Assembly: GCF_001310275.1 (NCBI RefSeq)
Contig: NZ_LGYZ01000048.1
Coordinates: forward strand, 62,001-126,000
Direction: 5' to 3'
Origin: Nocardia arizonensis
GTDB taxonomy: Bacteria; Actinomycetota; Actinomycetes; Mycobacteriales; Mycobacteriaceae
Length of the DNA: 64,000 nucleotides
Under the pieces are notes generated by a model. The model saw only the letters and a program-made list of their open reading frames with translations. It was not told where the DNA came from and did no database searches. This document shows positions 26,633-38,678 of this stretch, piece by piece. The translations under genes and the position numbers were made by a program. Positions within the stretch are counted from its first letter, which is position 1, and each line of letters begins with the position of its first letter.

Positions 26633-27969
26633 CACTCACACCAGTACTCACCGAACACTGGGACGATCCGCAGTCCTGGACGATCGACAGCTATCGCCGC
26701 CGCAACGGTTATCTCGCGGTGCGCACCGCGCTGCGCATGGAACCGGACCGGATCATCCAGCTGATCAAGGACGCAGGATTGCGCGGTCGCGGCGGCGCGG
26801 GCTTCCCCACCGGCATGAAGTGGGGATTCATTCCGCAGGGTCCGGGACCCGACGGCAGCGTGAAACCGCACTACCTGGTGGTCAACGCCGACGAGTCGGA
26901 ACCAGGGACCTGCAAGGACATTCCGCTCATGCTGGCCAGCCCGCACACCCTCATCGAGGGCGTGATCATCGCGGCGTACGCCATTCGCGCCGAGACGGCG
27001 TTCATCTATCTGCGCGGTGAGGTCGTACCGGTGCTGCGGCGCATGCAGGCCGCGGTCGCCCAAGCCTACGAGGCCGGACTGCTCGGACGCGACATCCTCG
27101 GCTACGGATACGACCTCGAACTCATCGTGCACGCGGGCGCGGGCGCCTATATCTGCGGCGAGGAGACCGCGCTGCTCGACTCGCTCGAGGGCAGGCGCGG
27201 TCAGCCGCGACTGCGTCCGCCGTTCCCGGCCGTCGCCGGACTCTACGCGTGCCCGACGGTGGTGAACAATGTCGAATCCATCGCCAGCGTCGGGCCGATC
27301 ATCCGCAACGGCACGGATTGGTTCCGCGGCATGGGCAGTGAGAAGTCGCCGGGCTTCACACTGTATTCGCTGTCCGGGCACGTGACCCGACCTGGCCAGT
27401 ACGAGGCGCCGCTCGGGGTCACCCTGCGCGAACTGCTCGGTTACGCGGGAGGCGTGCGCGCGGGTCACCGGGTGAAGTTCTGGACCCCGGGCGGATCGTC
27501 CACACCACTGTTCACCGAGGAACACCTCGATGTCCCACTCGACTACGAGGGCGTCGCCGCCGCGGGTTCCATGTTGGGCACCAAGGCTTTGCAGATCTTC
27601 GACGAGACCACCTGCGTCGTGCGCGCGGTCCTGCGCTGGACCGAGTTCTACGCCCACGAATCCTGCGGCAAATGCACGCCGTGTCGCGAAGGCACCTACT
27701 GGCTCGTCCAGCTGCTGAAGCGGATCGAGGCCGGGCGCGGCACCGAATCGGATACGGACAAACTGCTCGACATCAGCGACAGCATCAACGGCAAGTCGTT
27801 CTGCGCGCTCGGCGACGGCGCGGCCAGCCCGATCCTGTCCTCACTGAAGTACTTCCGCGAGGAGTACCTCGATCATCTGCGGTTGGGGGGCTGTCCCTTC
27901 GATCCCGCGAAGTCGACCGCGTGGGCCGAACCGCGGCAACCGGCGCAGACAGTAGGAGGCGCACGATGA
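26629..27969 (+). CDS. nuoF: NADH-quinone oxidoreductase subunit F
   Basis: ATG 26629 overlaps the nuoE stop. The 446-residue subunit binds FMN and NADH at [16 protein letters not shown] and [17 protein letters not shown], and carries the [4Fe-4S] cluster N3 in [15 protein letters not shown] with the distant Cys in [11 protein letters not shown]. It is the electron entry of complex I. Its stop overlaps the nuoG start. Confidence 0.97.
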   Translation: MTLTPVLTEHWDDPQSWTIDSYRRRNGYLAVRTALRMEPDRIIQLIKDAGLRGRGGAGFPTGMKWGFIPQGPGPDGSVKPHYLVVNADESEPGTCKDIPLMLASPHTLIEGVIIAAYAIRAETAFIYLRGEVVPVLRRMQAAVAQAYEAGLLGRDILGYGYDLELIVHAGAGAYICGEETALLDSLEGRRGQPRLRPPFPAVAGLYACPTVVNNVESIASVGPIIRNGTDWFRGMGSEKSPGFTLYSLSGHVTRPGQYEAPLGVTLRELLGYAGGVRAGHRVKFWTPGGSSTPLFTEEHLDVPLDYEGVAAAGSMLGTKALQIFDETTCVVRAVLRWTEFYAHESCGKCTPCREGTYWLVQLLKRIEAGRGTESDTDKLLDISDSINGKSFCALGDGAASPILSSLKYFREEYLDHLRLGGCPFDPAKSTAWAEPRQPAQTVGGAR

Positions 27970-30464
27970 ATCCCGTACCGCGCAGCGACTCCCGACCGGC
28001 GTCGGACGAACCCGCGGCGCGCACGGCCGTCCCGTCCGACATGGTGACGCTCACCATCGACGGCGCCGAGGTGAGCGTGCCCCCGGGCACCCTCGTCATC
28101 CGCGCCGCCGAACTCGTCGGTATCCAGATCCCGCGCTTCTGCGACCATCCACTGCTCGATCCGGTCGGCGCCTGCCGCCAGTGTCTGGTCGATATCGAGG
28201 GTCAGCGCAAACCGGTCGCCTCCTGCACCCAGACCGTCGCCGAGGGCATGGTGGTGCGGACCCAGCTGACCTCCGCGGTCGCCGAACGCGCACAGGAGGG
28301 GGTGATGGAGTTGCTACTCATCAACCACCCACTGGACTGCCCGGTCTGCGACAAGGGCGGCGAATGTCCGCTCCAGAACCAGGCCATGTCCTCCGGCCGC
28401 CCGGAGACCCGCTTCGAGGGCGTGAAACGCACTTATCCGAAACCGATTCCGCTGTCAACGGCCGTGCTGCTGGACCGGGAACGGTGTGTGCTGTGCGCGC
28501 GGTGCACCCGGTTCTCCCAGCAGGTCGCCGGTGACCCGTTCATCGAATTGATGGACCGCGGCGCCCTGGAACAGGTCGGCACCGCACAGGCCGAACCCTT
28601 CGACTCCTACTTCTCCGGCAATGCCGTGCAGATCTGCCCGGTGGGCGCGCTCACCAGCACCAGCTACCGGTTCCGCGCCCGCCCGTTCGACCTGGTCTCG
28701 AGTCCCGGCGTCTGCGAGCACTGCGCATCGGGCTGCGCCCAGCGCACCGACCACCGCCGCGGAAAGGTGTTGCGGCGCTTGGCAGGCGACGATCCGCAGG
28801 TCAACGAGGAATGGAACTGTGACAAGGGGCGCTTGGCCTTCGCCTACGCCACCGAACCCGACCGCATCACCACCCCGCTGGTGCGCGGCTGGGACGGCAC
28901 ACTGCATCCGGCCTCGTGGTCGGAGGCGCTGGCCGCCGCCGCCGAGGGACTGGCCGCGGCCTTCGGTAACGCGGGCGTACTGGTCGGCGGACGGGTCACC
29001 GAGGAGGACGCCTACGCCTACGCCAAGTTCGCGCGAGTCGCGCTCGGCACCAACGACGTCGACTTCCGCGCCCGTATCCACTCCGCCGAGGAGGCCGAAT
29101 TCCTGGCCGCGCGGGTGGCGGGCCGCGGCGTCACCGTCGACTACGACGCGCTCGACCACTCCCCGATCGTGCTGCTCGCCGGATTCGAACCGGAGGAGGA
29201 GTCGCCGATCGTCTACCTGCGGTTGCGCAAGGCCGCCCGCAAACACCGTGTGCCGGTCTACTCCATCGCGCCCTTCGCCACCCGCGGCCTGGAACGAATG
29301 TCGGGTCACCTGCTGACCGCGGTGCCGGGCGCCGAACCCTATGTCCTCGAGGCGCTCAACACCGACGTGCCGCCGGACACCGGCGGCGCCGCCACCGCCG
29401 CCCGGCTGCTGCGGCGGCCGGGCGCGGTGATCATGGTCGGCGAACGACTCGCGGGCATCCCGGGCGCACTGGCCGCGGCCGCCCGGCTGGCCGACGCCAC
29501 CGGCGCGGAACTGGTGTGGGTGCCGCGCCGGGCCGGTGAGCGCGGGGCGATCGAGGCGGGCGCGCTGCCCGGACTGTTGCCGGGCGGACGTCCCATCGAT
29601 GACGCCTCGGCCCGCCATGAGGTCCGCACCCTGTGGAACGTGCCCGAACTGCCCGGCACGGCGGGCCGCGACACCGGTGCCATCCTCGACGCCGCACCCG
29701 GGCTCGGGGCCCTGGTCATCGGCGGCGTCGACCTCGCCGACCTGCCCGACCCCGGCGCCGCGCTGTCGGCCATCGACGCCGCCCGCTTCGTCGTCGGACT
29801 CGAACTGCGCCGCAGTCCGGTCACCGAACGCGCCGATGTCGTGTTTCCGGTCGCCTCGGCCATGGAGAAGGAAGGCACCTTCCGCACCTGGGAGGGCAGA
29901 CCGCGACGCTTCGCCGCCGCACTCGGTGCGTCCACGGTTCGCCGCGAAGCCGCCAAACTCTCCGATCACCGTGTCCTGCACGCCATCTCGGAGGAGATGG
30001 ACATCCGTCTCGGCCTGCCCGACGCCGCCGCCGCGCGCGCGGAACTCGCCGAACTCGGCATCTGGAAGGGACGACGCGCCGAAACCCCCGACCACCGCGC
30101 CCATCCCGTGCCCCGACCCGAACAGGGCACCGCGCTGCTGGCATCGTGGCGGATGCTGCTCGACCGCGGGCGCATGCAGGACGGGGAACCCAACCTCGCG
30201 GGAGTGGCGCGCCCGCCGGTGGTGCGCCTTTCGGTGCACACCGCCGCCGAGATCGGGGCCGACGACAACGACGCCATCACCGTCGCCACCCGGCGCGGTT
30301 CGATCACATTGCCGCTCATGATCACCGATATGCCCGATCGGGTCGTGTGGCTGCCGCTGAACTCCCCCGACTGCGCCGTCCTCGAACAACTCGCCGTCCA
30401 GCCCGGCGGCGTCGTCCGTATCCGGCGCGCCGACGAGAGGATGAAGGAGCATCGCCATGAATGA
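27966..30464 (+). CDS. nuoG: NADH-quinone oxidoreductase subunit G
   Basis: ATG 27966 gives 832 residues. The N-terminal ferredoxin-like domain has [27 protein letters not shown] for [2Fe-2S] N1b, then [33 protein letters not shown] and [10 protein letters not shown] for the [4Fe-4S] chain. The molybdopterin-like domain begins [18 protein letters not shown], which retains the CxxCxxxC that binds cluster N7 in some bacteria. The rest is catalytically empty molybdopterin-oxidoreductase fold. It forms the bulk of the peripheral arm and overlaps nuoH by 8 bases. Confidence 0.96.
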   Translation: MNPVPRSDSRPASDEPAARTAVPSDMVTLTIDGAEVSVPPGTLVIRAAELVGIQIPRFCDHPLLDPVGACRQCLVDIEGQRKPVASCTQTVAEGMVVRTQLTSAVAERAQEGVMELLLINHPLDCPVCDKGGECPLQNQAMSSGRPETRFEGVKRTYPKPIPLSTAVLLDRERCVLCARCTRFSQQVAGDPFIELMDRGALEQVGTAQAEPFDSYFSGNAVQICPVGALTSTSYRFRARPFDLVSSPGVCEHCASGCAQRTDHRRGKVLRRLAGDDPQVNEEWNCDKGRLAFAYATEPDRITTPLVRGWDGTLHPASWSEALAAAAEGLAAAFGNAGVLVGGRVTEEDAYAYAKFARVALGTNDVDFRARIHSAEEAEFLAARVAGRGVTVDYDALDHSPIVLLAGFEPEEESPIVYLRLRKAARKHRVPVYSIAPFATRGLERMSGHLLTAVPGAEPYVLEALNTDVPPDTGGAATAARLLRRPGAVIMVGERLAGIPGALAAAARLADATGAELVWVPRRAGERGAIEAGALPGLLPGGRPIDDASARHEVRTLWNVPELPGTAGRDTGAILDAAPGLGALVIGGVDLADLPDPGAALSAIDAARFVVGLELRRSPVTERADVVFPVASAMEKEGTFRTWEGRPRRFAAALGASTVRREAAKLSDHRVLHAISEEMDIRLGLPDAAAARAELAELGIWKGRRAETPDHRAHPVPRPEQGTALLASWRMLLDRGRMQDGEPNLAGVARPPVVRLSVHTAAEIGADDNDAITVATRRGSITLPLMITDMPDRVVWLPLNSPDCAVLEQLAVQPGGVVRIRRADERMKEHRHE

Positions 30465-32292
30465 GCTCGCCGTGACCCTGGCGCAGACGAATTCCGGCGC
30501 CGACCCGCTGGCCCTGTTCGGACACGATCCGCTGTGGCTCGTCGTCGTCAAAGCCCTGGCGATCTTCGTATTCCTGCTGATCACCCCGATGGTAGCGGTG
30601 GTGGCGGAACGAAAGATCGTGGCGCGCATGCAGATGCGCATCGGCCCCAACCGGGTCGGGCCGCGCGGGTCGCTGCAGGCGGTCGCCGACGGTGTGAAGA
30701 TGGCGCTCAAGGAGGACATCGTCCCCGCGATCGTCGACAAGCCGATCTACATCATGGCCCCGGTCATCGCGGTCATCCCGGCCTATATGGCCTTCGCGGT
30801 CATCCCGTTCGGCGGTGCGGTCTCCATCGCCGGGCACACCACCGCGCTCCAACTCACCGATCTGCCGGTCGCGGTGCTCTACATCCTCGCCATCACCTCC
30901 ATCGGCGTCTACGGCATCGTGCTGGCGGGCTGGGCCTCCGGATCCACCTATCCGCTGCTGGGCGGCCTGCGCTCGACCGCGCAGGTCATCTCCTACGAGA
31001 TCGCCATGGCCCTGTGCTTCGCCGCGGTCTTCCTGCACGCGGGCACCATGGCGACCTCTGGCATCGTCTCGGCCCAGTACGGCACCTGGTTCGTCTTCCT
31101 GCTGCTGCCCTCGTTCCTCATCTACTGCGTGTCCATGGTCGGCGAGACCAACCGCGCCCCGTTCGACCTGCCCGAGGCCGAAGGCGAACTCGTCGGCGGC
31201 TTCCACACCGAGTACTCCTCGCTGAAGTTCGCCATGTTCATGCTCGCCGAATACATCAACATGGCAACGGTTTCCGCGCTCGCCACCACCCTGTTCCTCG
31301 GCGGCTGGCACGCGCCGTGGCCGATCAACATGTGGTCGGGCGCCAATACCGGCTGGTGGGGCCTGCTGTGGTTCATCGCCAAGGTGTGGATGTTCCTGTT
31401 CGTGTTCATCTGGCTGCGCGGCACCCTGCCCCGCCTGCGCTACGACCAGTTCATGGCGCTGGGCTGGAAGGTGCTGATCCCGGTATCGCTGCTGTGGGTG
31501 ATGCTGGTCGCGGGCGCCCGCGTGCTCGACGCCGAGGGTGTGCGCATCGAGACCCCCGCGCTGGTCGTCGGCGGTCTGCTGCTGTCCGGGCTGCTGCTGT
31601 GGCGGTTCCTGCGCGCGGGACGCGCCACCGGCGCGCCACCGCCGGTCGAGGAGACCGCGGCGGCGCCCTCGTCCTCGCCGGTCTTCCTCGGATTCCCGAC
31701 CCCGCCGCTGCCCGAACACCGCCCCGACCGCGCCGCGCGGTCCGGGCTGCTGGAACCGCTGTCCGGTTTCGCGGTCACCGCGCTGACCATGTTCAAGAAG
31801 CCCAACACCGAGTCCTATCCTGAACAGAAGGTGCCGACGGCCGCCCGCTACCACGGCCGTCATCAGCTCAACCGCTACCCGGACGGCCTCGAGAAGTGCA
31901 TCGGCTGCGAACTGTGCGCGTGGGCCTGTCCCGCCGACGCCATCTTCGTCGAAGGCGCGGACAACACCGAGGAGGAGCGCTTCTCCCCCGGTGAACGCTA
32001 CGGCCGGGTCTACCAGATCAACTACCTGCGCTGCATCGGCTGCGGCCTGTGCATCGAGGCGTGCCCCACCAGGGCGCTGACCATGACCAACGACTACGAA
32101 CTCACCGACGACAACCGCGCCGACCTCATCTACGAGAAGGACCGCCTGCTCGCCCCGCTGGAATCCGGTATGACACCACCGCCGCACGCCATGATCCCCG
32201 GCACCAGCGAAGGCGACTACTACCGCGGCACGATCACCGCGGACACCGGCAGACAGCCTGCGACCGCGGGCTCCGAAGGAGGTGCCCGGTGA
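30457..32292 (+). CDS. nuoHI: NuoH-NuoI fusion: complex I subunits H and I in one reading frame
   Basis: One uninterrupted frame of 611 residues from ATG 30457. Residues 1-about 425 are NuoH: nine hydrophobic segments, [40 protein letters not shown] and [20 protein letters not shown] at the quinone channel. After the ninth helix ([18 protein letters not shown], about 367-384) a Pro-rich linker leads into Nuo[21 protein letters not shown], then [18 protein letters not shown] (about 480) and [18 protein letters not shown] (about 525) for clusters N6a and N6b. In relatives these are two genes. The total of 611 equals the sum of both subunits with almost nothing lost, and no stop exists between them. 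Confidence 0.93.
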   Translation: MNELAVTLAQTNSGADPLALFGHDPLWLVVVKALAIFVFLLITPMVAVVAERKIVARMQMRIGPNRVGPRGSLQAVADGVKMALKEDIVPAIVDKPIYIMAPVIAVIPAYMAFAVIPFGGAVSIAGHTTALQLTDLPVAVLYILAITSIGVYGIVLAGWASGSTYPLLGGLRSTAQVISYEIAMALCFAAVFLHAGTMATSGIVSAQYGTWFVFLLLPSFLIYCVSMVGETNRAPFDLPEAEGELVGGFHTEYSSLKFAMFMLAEYINMATVSALATTLFLGGWHAPWPINMWSGANTGWWGLLWFIAKVWMFLFVFIWLRGTLPRLRYDQFMALGWKVLIPVSLLWVMLVAGARVLDAEGVRIETPALVVGGLLLSGLLLWRFLRAGRATGAPPPVEETAAAPSSSPVFLGFPTPPLPEHRPDRAARSGLLEPLSGFAVTALTMFKKPNTESYPEQKVPTAARYHGRHQLNRYPDGLEKCIGCELCAWACPADAIFVEGADNTEEERFSPGERYGRVYQINYLRCIGCGLCIEACPTRALTMTNDYELTDDNRADLIYEKDRLLAPLESGMTPPPHAMIPGTSEGDYYRGTITADTGRQPATAGSEGGAR

Positions 32293-33107
32293 CCGCACTC
32301 CTCGCCGCCGAGCCGCTGATGTCGACCTCCACCGCCGAGGCCGTGCAGTTCTGGATACTCGCCCCGGTCGCCGTGCTCGGCGCGCTCGGTATGGTCTTCG
32401 CCCCCAAGGCCGTGCATTCGGCGCTGTGCCTGGCCGCCACCATGATCACCCTCGCCGCGTTCTACATCGCCCAGGACGCGCTGTTCCTCGGCGTCGTACA
32501 GATCGTCGTCTACACCGGCGCGGTCATGATGTTGTTCCTGTTCGTCCTCATGCTCGTCGGCGTCGACTCCGCCGAGTCGCTGAAGGAGACTCTGCGCGGC
32601 CAGCGGTCTGCCGCGTGCGCCATCGGCGTCGGGTTCGGACTGCTGCTCATGACCGGAATCGCCAACGGCGTGCGCGACTCCGCGATCACCTTCCCCGCCA
32701 CCGGATTCCCCGGCCGCGACGTCATAGGCGAGCTGGCCGAGCTGATCTTCGTCCGCTACGTGTGGGCCTTCGAACTCACCGGCGCGCTGCTCATCACCGC
32801 CACCATCGGCGCGATGGTGCTCGCGCACCGCGAACGGTTCGGGTCACGGGTGGATCAGCGGGAGATGTCGCGGCGCCGATTCCGCGAAGGCGGCGGCCGC
32901 GCCACCCCGCTGCCCACCCCCGGCGTCTACGCGCGCCACAACGCGGTCGACATCCCGGCGCGCCTGCCCGACGGATCGTTCGAGGAGCTGTCGGTGAGCA
33001 CCATCCTGCGCCACCGCCGCAACCGGGCGCTGACCGAGGCGGCCGTCATCTCGGTCCGTTCCGCGACCGAGGCCCCCGAATCCACCGACGAGGAAGGCAA
33101 CCGGTGA
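32289..33107 (+). CDS. nuoJ: NADH-quinone oxidoreductase subunit J
   Basis: GTG 32289 overlaps the NuoHI stop. The 272-residue protein has five membrane helices in its first 190 residues, including [20 protein letters not shown], the pi-bulge helix region important for coupling, and [20 protein letters not shown]. The C-terminal 80 residues are a hydrophilic extension ([20 protein letters not shown]) characteristic of actinobacterial NuoJ. Confidence 0.95.
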   Translation: MTALLAAEPLMSTSTAEAVQFWILAPVAVLGALGMVFAPKAVHSALCLAATMITLAAFYIAQDALFLGVVQIVVYTGAVMMLFLFVLMLVGVDSAESLKETLRGQRSAACAIGVGFGLLLMTGIANGVRDSAITFPATGFPGRDVIGELAELIFVRYVWAFELTGALLITATIGAMVLAHRERFGSRVDQREMSRRRFREGGGRATPLPTPGVYARHNAVDIPARLPDGSFEELSVSTILRHRRNRALTEAAVISVRSATEAPESTDEEGNR

Positions 33108-33403
33108 ATCCCGAGAACTACCTGTTCCTGTCCGCCCTGCTCTTCACCATCGGGGCGGCGGGAGTGCTGTTGCGCCGCAACGCCATCGTGGTGTTCATGT
33201 GCATCGAGTTGATGCTCAACGCGGTGAACCTCGCCTTCGTCACCTTCGCCAGGATGCACGCGAATCTGGACGGTCAGGTCTTCGCCTTCTTCACCATGGT
33301 GGTCGCCGCGGCCGAGGTCGTGGTCGGTCTGGCCATCATCATGACCATCTTCCGTGCCCGCCGCTCGACCTCGGTCGACGACGCCAACCTGCTGAAGTTC
33401 TGA
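33104..33403 (+). CDS. nuoK: NADH-quinone oxidoreductase subunit K
   Basis: GTG 33104 overlaps the nuoJ stop. The 99-residue protein has three helices with the two conserved membrane Glu in [15 protein letters not shown] and [14 protein letters not shown], which belong to the proton path next to NuoH/NuoN. nuoL follows after one base. Confidence 0.96.
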   Translation: MNPENYLFLSALLFTIGAAGVLLRRNAIVVFMCIELMLNAVNLAFVTFARMHANLDGQVFAFFTMVVAAAEVVVGLAIIMTIFRARRSTSVDDANLLKF

Positions 33404-33404
33404 C

Positions 33405-35291
33405 GTGGATACCGCAACGCTGTGGCTGCTGCCCGCCCTTCCGCTCGCGGGCGCGGTCGTGCTGATGTTGGTCGGGCGCGTCGGAGACCGCTGGGGTCAC
33501 TGGCTGGGCTGCCTGATGGCGCTGGCCTCCTTCGGGGTCGCGGTGTGGGCGTTCGCCGCCATGCTCGCGCGCGCCGAGGACCGACGCGCGGTGCACCTGG
33601 ACATGTTCGGCTGGGTGCCGGTCGCGGGCCTGCGGGTGGACTTCGGCCTCCAACTCGACCAGCTGTCCGTCTGTTTCGCGCTGCTGATCACCGGCGTCGG
33701 CACGCTCATCCATATCTATTCGGTCGGCTACATGGCCGACGACCCGGCCCGGCGGCGCTTCTTCGCCTACCTCAACCTGTTCCTCGCCGCCATGCTGCTG
33801 CTGGTCCTGGCCAACAACTACCTGGTGCTGTATCTGGGCTGGGAGGGCGTGGGTCTCGCCTCCTACCTGCTCATCGGCTTCTGGTACCACAAGCCGTCGG
33901 CGGCCACGGCGGCGAAGAAGGCGTTCGTCGTCAACCGCGTAGGCGATATGGGTCTGGCGCTGGCCATGATGGTCATGTTCGCCACCTTCGGTTCCGTCGG
34001 CTTCGGTCCGGTCTTCGACGCCGCGCCGCGCGCGGGCGAGGGCACGCTCACCGCGATCGGACTGCTGCTGCTGTTGGCCGCGTGCGGCAAATCCGCCCAG
34101 GTGCCGCTGCAATCCTGGCTCGGGGACGCGATGGAGGGCCCGACACCGGTGTCGGCCCTCATCCACGCGGCCACCATGGTCACCGCGGGCGTCTACCTCA
34201 TCGCCCGCTCGAATCCGATCTTCGACCTCGCGCCCGACGCCCGTTTCGCGGTGGTGCTGGTCGGCGCGGTGACACTGCTGTTCGGCGCGATCATCGGCTG
34301 CGCCAAGGACGACATCAAGAAGGCGCTAGCCGCCTCCACCATGAGCCAGATCGGCTACATGGTGCTCGCCGCTGGACTCGGCCCGGCCGGCTACGCCTTC
34401 GCGATCATGCACCTGCTCACGCACGGTTTCTTCAAGGCCGGGCTGTTCCTCGGCGCGGGCTCGGTCATGCACGCCATGGACGAGGAGACCGATATGCGCC
34501 GCTACGGCGGACTGCGCACGGTACTGCCCCTGACCTACATCACCTTCGGTCTGGGGTATCTCGCCATCATCGGCGTCCCGCCGTTCGCCGGATTCTTCTC
34601 CAAGGACAAGATCATCGAGACGGCCTTCGACCAGGGCGGCGGCGCCGGTGTCGCACTCGGCGCGGTGACCCTGTTCGGCGCGGGTCTCACCGCCTTCTAC
34701 ATGACACGGGTCATGCTGATGACCTTCTTCGGCCGTCGCCGCTGGAAGGACGACGCCCACCCGCACGAGGCGCCCGCGATCATGACGGGCCCGATGATCC
34801 TGCTCGCCATCGGGTCGGTCGCCTCCGGGCTGCTGTTCGTACTCGGCTCCTCGCTGGTGAACTGGCTGGCGCCGGTCGTCGGCGAGCACCACGCCGAGGA
34901 GGTGCTGCCCGCGGGCGTGGTCACCGCACTCGCGTTGCTCGTGGTCGCGGTCGGCGTCGCGGTCGCCTACTACCAGTACGCGCAGCGCGACATACCGGAG
35001 ACCGCACCACAATCGGTGCGTCCGCTGACCGCGGCGGCCCGGCGCGACCTCTACGGCGACGCGGTCAACGAGGGCGTGTTCATGCGACCCGGGCAGCACC
35101 TGACCCGTTCGCTGGTATTCCTGGACAACCGCGGTATCGACGGCGTCGTCAACGGCACCGCGGCACTGATCGGCGGGCTATCGGCCCGCATCCGCCGGGT
35201 TCAGACCGGATTCGTGCGGTCCTACGCCCTGTCCATGTTGACCGGCGCGGCCCTGGTGGTCGCCGCCCTGCTGGCAGTGAGGCTCTGGTGA
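33405..35291 (+). CDS. nuoL: NADH-quinone oxidoreductase subunit L
   Basis: GTG 33405 gives 628 residues, the Mrp-antiporter-like distal pump. Key elements are [20 protein letters not shown] with the helix-5 Glu, [20 protein letters not shown] with the Lys of helix 7, [17 protein letters not shown], and [20 protein letters not shown]. The lateral helix and C-terminal anchoring helix (about 600-628, [16 protein letters not shown]) are present. Its end overlaps nuoM (GTGA). Confidence 0.96.
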   Translation: MDTATLWLLPALPLAGAVVLMLVGRVGDRWGHWLGCLMALASFGVAVWAFAAMLARAEDRRAVHLDMFGWVPVAGLRVDFGLQLDQLSVCFALLITGVGTLIHIYSVGYMADDPARRRFFAYLNLFLAAMLLLVLANNYLVLYLGWEGVGLASYLLIGFWYHKPSAATAAKKAFVVNRVGDMGLALAMMVMFATFGSVGFGPVFDAAPRAGEGTLTAIGLLLLLAACGKSAQVPLQSWLGDAMEGPTPVSALIHAATMVTAGVYLIARSNPIFDLAPDARFAVVLVGAVTLLFGAIIGCAKDDIKKALAASTMSQIGYMVLAAGLGPAGYAFAIMHLLTHGFFKAGLFLGAGSVMHAMDEETDMRRYGGLRTVLPLTYITFGLGYLAIIGVPPFAGFFSKDKIIETAFDQGGGAGVALGAVTLFGAGLTAFYMTRVMLMTFFGRRRWKDDAHPHEAPAIMTGPMILLAIGSVASGLLFVLGSSLVNWLAPVVGEHHAEEVLPAGVVTALALLVVAVGVAVAYYQYAQRDIPETAPQSVRPLTAAARRDLYGDAVNEGVFMRPGQHLTRSLVFLDNRGIDGVVNGTAALIGGLSARIRRVQTGFVRSYALSMLTGAALVVAALLAVRLW

Positions 35292-36922
35292 GTGACTTTC
35301 CCTGGTTGACGATGCTGTGGGCGCTGCCGGTGGCGGGCGCGGTGGCCGTCATGCTGGTGCCGGCCAGGCAGCGCACAGTGGCGCGGGCGGTGGCCCTCGG
35401 CTTCGCGGCGGCGGTGCTGGTGGTCGGCATCGTCATCGCGGTGCGCTTCCAGCCCGGCGGCGACCAGTTCCAATTCATCGAATCCCGTTCGTGGATACCG
35501 GCTTTCGGTGCCGGCTACACCCTCGGCGTCGACGGCATCGCGCTGGTCCTTGTGCTGCTCACCGCGGCGCTGACGCCGCTGCTCATCCTGGCGGGCTGGC
35601 ACGACGAACGGCCGACCTTCACCGTCCCCGGTGCGCGCCCCACCCGGCACGCCCACGTCTACGTCGCGCTGATCCTGCTGGTAGAGGCGATGGTGCTGAT
35701 CTCGTTCGTCTCACTCGACATCCTGCTGTTCTACGTGTTCTTCGAGGCGATGCTGATCCCGATGTACTTCCTCATCGGCGGATTCGGCCCCCGCGTCGGC
35801 GACGCGGCACTGCGCAGGCAACGCTCACGCGCCGCGGTGAAATTCCTGCTGTACAACCTGTTCGGCGGTCTCATCATGTTGGCGGCGGTCATCGGCCTGT
35901 ACGTGCTCACCGCGCGCGAGGAACTCGGCGCGCACGGCAGCGGCACATTCGACCTGCGCACGGTCATGGTCGCGGCCAACTCCGGTCAACTCGGCGCGGC
36001 CCCGGCGGTACTCAACGCCCTGTTCCTCGGGTTCATGTTCGCCTTCGCGGTGAAAGCGCCGCTGTGGCCGCTGCACACCTGGCTGCCCGATGCCGCCGTC
36101 GCCGCGACCCCGGCGAGTGCGGTGCTGATGATGGCGGTGGTCGACAAGGTCGGCACCTTCGGCATGCTGCGCTACTGTCTGCTGCTGTTCCCGGACGCGT
36201 CGAGCACCTACGCGCCCCTGGTCGTGACGCTCGCGGTCATCGGCATCGTCTACGGCGCGCTGCTGGCGATCGGCCAGACCGACGTCATGCGGCTCATCGC
36301 CTACACCTCGATCTCGCACTTCGGATTCATCATCCTCGGCATCTTCGCGATGACCAGTCAGGGCCAGACCGGCGCGACCCTCTACATGGTCAACCACGGC
36401 ATCTCCACCGCCGCGCTGTTCCTGGTCGCCGGATTCCTGGTCTCGCGCCGCGGCACGCGGATGATCGCCGAATACGGCGGGGTGCAGAAGGTCGCGCCGG
36501 TGCTGGCGGGCACCTTCCTCATCGCGGGCCTGGCCACGCTGTCACTGCCCGGACTCGCGCCCTTCGTCAGCGAATTCCTCGTTCTGATCGGCACATTCAC
36601 CCGCTACCGGTGGGCCGCGGCCATCGCCGTGGTCGCCTTGGTCCTCGCGGCGCTGTATGTGCTGTGGCTGTACCAGCGGATGATGACCGGACCCGTGCGC
36701 GAGGGCAACGACCGCCTCTACGATCTGGTGCCGCGCGAGTTGGCGGTGGTCGTCCCGCTCATCGGCGCGCTGATCTTCCTCGGCGTCTATCCGAAACCCG
36801 TGCTTGACCTCATCGATCCGGCCGTTGGCCAGACCCTCACCACCATCGGAAAACACGATCCCGAACCGTCGGTGCCGACCCTGCCCGAGGCGGGCGCGGC
36901 CGAAAGGCAGGGAAACCGATGA
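35288..36922 (+). CDS. nuoM: NADH-quinone oxidoreductase subunit M
   Basis: GTG 35288 gives 544 residues. Antiporter-type subunit with [20 protein letters not shown] (helix-5 Glu), [20 protein letters not shown] (helix-7 Lys), [20 protein letters not shown] and [20 protein letters not shown]. It pumps protons in the membrane arm. Its stop codon overlaps the ATG of a 19-codon ORF that fills the space up to nuoN. Confidence 0.96.
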   Translation: MSDFPWLTMLWALPVAGAVAVMLVPARQRTVARAVALGFAAAVLVVGIVIAVRFQPGGDQFQFIESRSWIPAFGAGYTLGVDGIALVLVLLTAALTPLLILAGWHDERPTFTVPGARPTRHAHVYVALILLVEAMVLISFVSLDILLFYVFFEAMLIPMYFLIGGFGPRVGDAALRRQRSRAAVKFLLYNLFGGLIMLAAVIGLYVLTAREELGAHGSGTFDLRTVMVAANSGQLGAAPAVLNALFLGFMFAFAVKAPLWPLHTWLPDAAVAATPASAVLMMAVVDKVGTFGMLRYCLLLFPDASSTYAPLVVTLAVIGIVYGALLAIGQTDVMRLIAYTSISHFGFIILGIFAMTSQGQTGATLYMVNHGISTAALFLVAGFLVSRRGTRMIAEYGGVQKVAPVLAGTFLIAGLATLSLPGLAPFVSEFLVLIGTFTRYRWAAAIAVVALVLAALYVLWLYQRMMTGPVREGNDRLYDLVPRELAVVVPLIGALIFLGVYPKPVLDLIDPAVGQTLTTIGKHDPEPSVPTLPEAGAAERQGNR

Positions 36923-36978
36923 TTCGCCACCCGCTGCCGGGCGACACGACCCGGGTCACTCCGACAAGGACGGCATAA
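36919..36978 (+). CDS. 19-residue mini-ORF bridging nuoM and nuoN
   Basis: ATG 36919 overlaps the nuoM stop (ATGA) and the frame [19 protein letters not shown] ends with TAA at 36976-36978, immediately before the GTG of nuoN. It therefore occupies the whole gap between the two genes in one frame. It contains the nuoN ribosome site AAGGA near 36966. It may carry terminating ribosomes to nuoN, keeping translation coupled; the peptide itself may have no function. It could also be chance. Confidence 0.4.
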   Translation: MIRHPLPGDTTRVTPTRTA

Positions 36979-38610
36979 GTGAATTCCCTTCTCTCCGAAC
37001 ACGGGACCGTACTCGCCGCCGCCGTACCCGCGCCGAGTATCGAATACGGCATCCTCTCCCCCCTGCTCATCGTCTTCGGCGTGGCCGTGGCCGGTGTGCT
37101 GGTCGAGGCGTTCGTGCCGAAGGGACCGCGTTACGGCGTGCAGGTGCTGCTTGCGCTGCTCGGCTCGGCAGCGGCGCTGGTGGCGGTCATCTCGTTGGCG
37201 GGCACGTCGGCGAGCGCGGTCTCCGGTGCCGTGGCCGTGGACGGTGTGACGCTGTTCCTCCAGGGCGCCATCCTGGTCGTCACTATTCTGGCCCTGCTGT
37301 TCATGGCCGAACGCGGTGTGGAGCCTCGCCCGCAGGCGCGGTCCGGGCCCGGCACGTGGAGTCTGGCCGCCGCGACCGTCGGACGCGGTGTGGACGCGTT
37401 CACCCCGCAGGCCGCGGCCGTGCCCGGCAGCGCCGACGAAGCCGCCGCGGTGCGCGCCGGCGTCGCCACCACCGAGGTCTTCCCGCTGACCATGCTCGCG
37501 GTCGGCGGACTGCTGCTGTTCCCGGCCTCCAACGATCTGCTGACGATGTTCGTCGCGCTCGAGGTGCTGTCGCTGCCGCTGTACCTGCTGTGCGGACTCG
37601 CGCGCCGCAAGCGGCTGCTGTCCCAGGAGGCGGCGCTGAAATACTTCCTGCTCGGCGCGTTCTCCTCGGCGTTCTTCCTCTACGGCGTCGCCCTGCTCTA
37701 CGGTCAGGCGGGCACCGTGGCGCTCGGCGGAATCGGCGCCGCTATCACCGACCGGCCCACCGATTCCACCCTCGGACTGCTCGGGGTCGCCATGCTCGCG
37801 GTCGGTCTGCTGTTCAAGATCGGAGCGGTGCCGTTCCAATCCTGGGTGCCGGACGTCTACCAGGGCGCGCCGACATCGGTGACCGCGTTCATGGCCGCGG
37901 CCACCAAGATAGCGGCGGTCGGCGCACTGTTGCGCGTGCTGCACGTCGCCGTCCCCGGATTGCGCGACGACTGGCGGCCCGTCCTCGCCGCCATCGCCAT
38001 CGCCACCATGGTGGCAGGCGCGGTCATGGCGGTCACCCAGACCGACGTGAAACGCATGCTCGCGTATTCCTCGGTGGCCCACGCGGGCTTCCTGCTCACC
38101 GGCTTGACCGCGGCCGACGATTCGAGCGTGGGCGCGGTCCTGTTCTACCTCGTCATCTACGGCCTCGGCACCGTCGGCGCCTTCGCCGCGGTGTCACTTG
38201 TCCGCTCCGCCGACGGCGGCGAAGCCACCGGCCTCGCCGACTTGGCCGGCCTCGGCCGCACCAACCCCCTGCTCGCGACCTTGTTCGCCCTCTTCCTGCT
38301 CTCCTTCGCCGGAATACCGCTCACAGGCGGCTTCGTCGCCAAATTCGCCGTATTCGAGGCCGCGGCGCATGCCGGCGTCGCCTACCTGGTGATCGTCGGT
38401 GTGATCTGTAGTGCCATCGCCGCGTTCTTCTACATCCGCGTGATAGTCCTGATGTTCTTCACCGATCCCCCGGCCGACGCTCCCACCGTCCGCACCCCCA
38501 TCCTCACCTCGATGGTCGTCGCGGGCACCGCCGCCGCCACCGTAGTCCTCGGCATCCTCCCCCAACCCCTGCTCGACCTCGCCGACCACTCCTCCACCTT
38601 CGTGCGCTGA
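36979..38610 (+). CDS. nuoN: NADH-quinone oxidoreductase subunit N
   Basis: GTG 36979 follows AAGGA. The 543-residue antiporter-like subunit has FVALEVLSLPLYLLCGLARR (helix-5 Glu), FKIGAVPFQSWVPDVYQGAP with the helix-7 Lys, and TQTDVKRMLAYSSVAHAGFL. A hydrophilic insertion near residues 115-160 (PRPQARSGPGTWSLAAATVG) is usual in actinobacteria. It is the last gene of the operon; inverted repeats follow. Confidence 0.96.
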   Translation: MNSLLSEHGTVLAAAVPAPSIEYGILSPLLIVFGVAVAGVLVEAFVPKGPRYGVQVLLALLGSAAALVAVISLAGTSASAVSGAVAVDGVTLFLQGAILVVTILALLFMAERGVEPRPQARSGPGTWSLAAATVGRGVDAFTPQAAAVPGSADEAAAVRAGVATTEVFPLTMLAVGGLLLFPASNDLLTMFVALEVLSLPLYLLCGLARRKRLLSQEAALKYFLLGAFSSAFFLYGVALLYGQAGTVALGGIGAAITDRPTDSTLGLLGVAMLAVGLLFKIGAVPFQSWVPDVYQGAPTSVTAFMAAATKIAAVGALLRVLHVAVPGLRDDWRPVLAAIAIATMVAGAVMAVTQTDVKRMLAYSSVAHAGFLLTGLTAADDSSVGAVLFYLVIYGLGTVGAFAAVSLVRSADGGEATGLADLAGLGRTNPLLATLFALFLLSFAGIPLTGGFVAKFAVFEAAAHAGVAYLVIVGVICSAIAAFFYIRVIVLMFFTDPPADAPTVRTPILTSMVVAGTAAATVVLGILPQPLLDLADHSSTFVR

Positions 38611-38638
38611 ACAGTCCGAGCCGAACGAGCTTGGCAGT

Positions 38639-38664
38639 GTCTCAGTAATGATCATTACCGAGAC
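38639..38664. repeat. 26-bp near-perfect palindrome after nuoN
   Basis: Arms 38639-38651 and 38652-38664 (GTCTCAGTAATGA and TCATTACCGAGAC) match at 12 of 13 positions with no loop. As DNA it looks like an operator; as RNA it could fold into a terminator stem. It starts 29 bases after the nuoN stop. Confidence 0.6.
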
Positions 38665-38678
38665 AACCGAAGAGCTTT

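Noticed and set aside
28455..30740. 761-codon minus-strand frame over nuoG
   Set aside because: Antisense to conserved nuoG and nuoH sequence; His/Gly/Arg-rich and without motifs.
33422..35287. Long plus-strand frame running through nuoL into nuoM
   Set aside because: Upstream of GTG 35288 it is an out-of-frame reading of nuoL; only the nuoM part is real.
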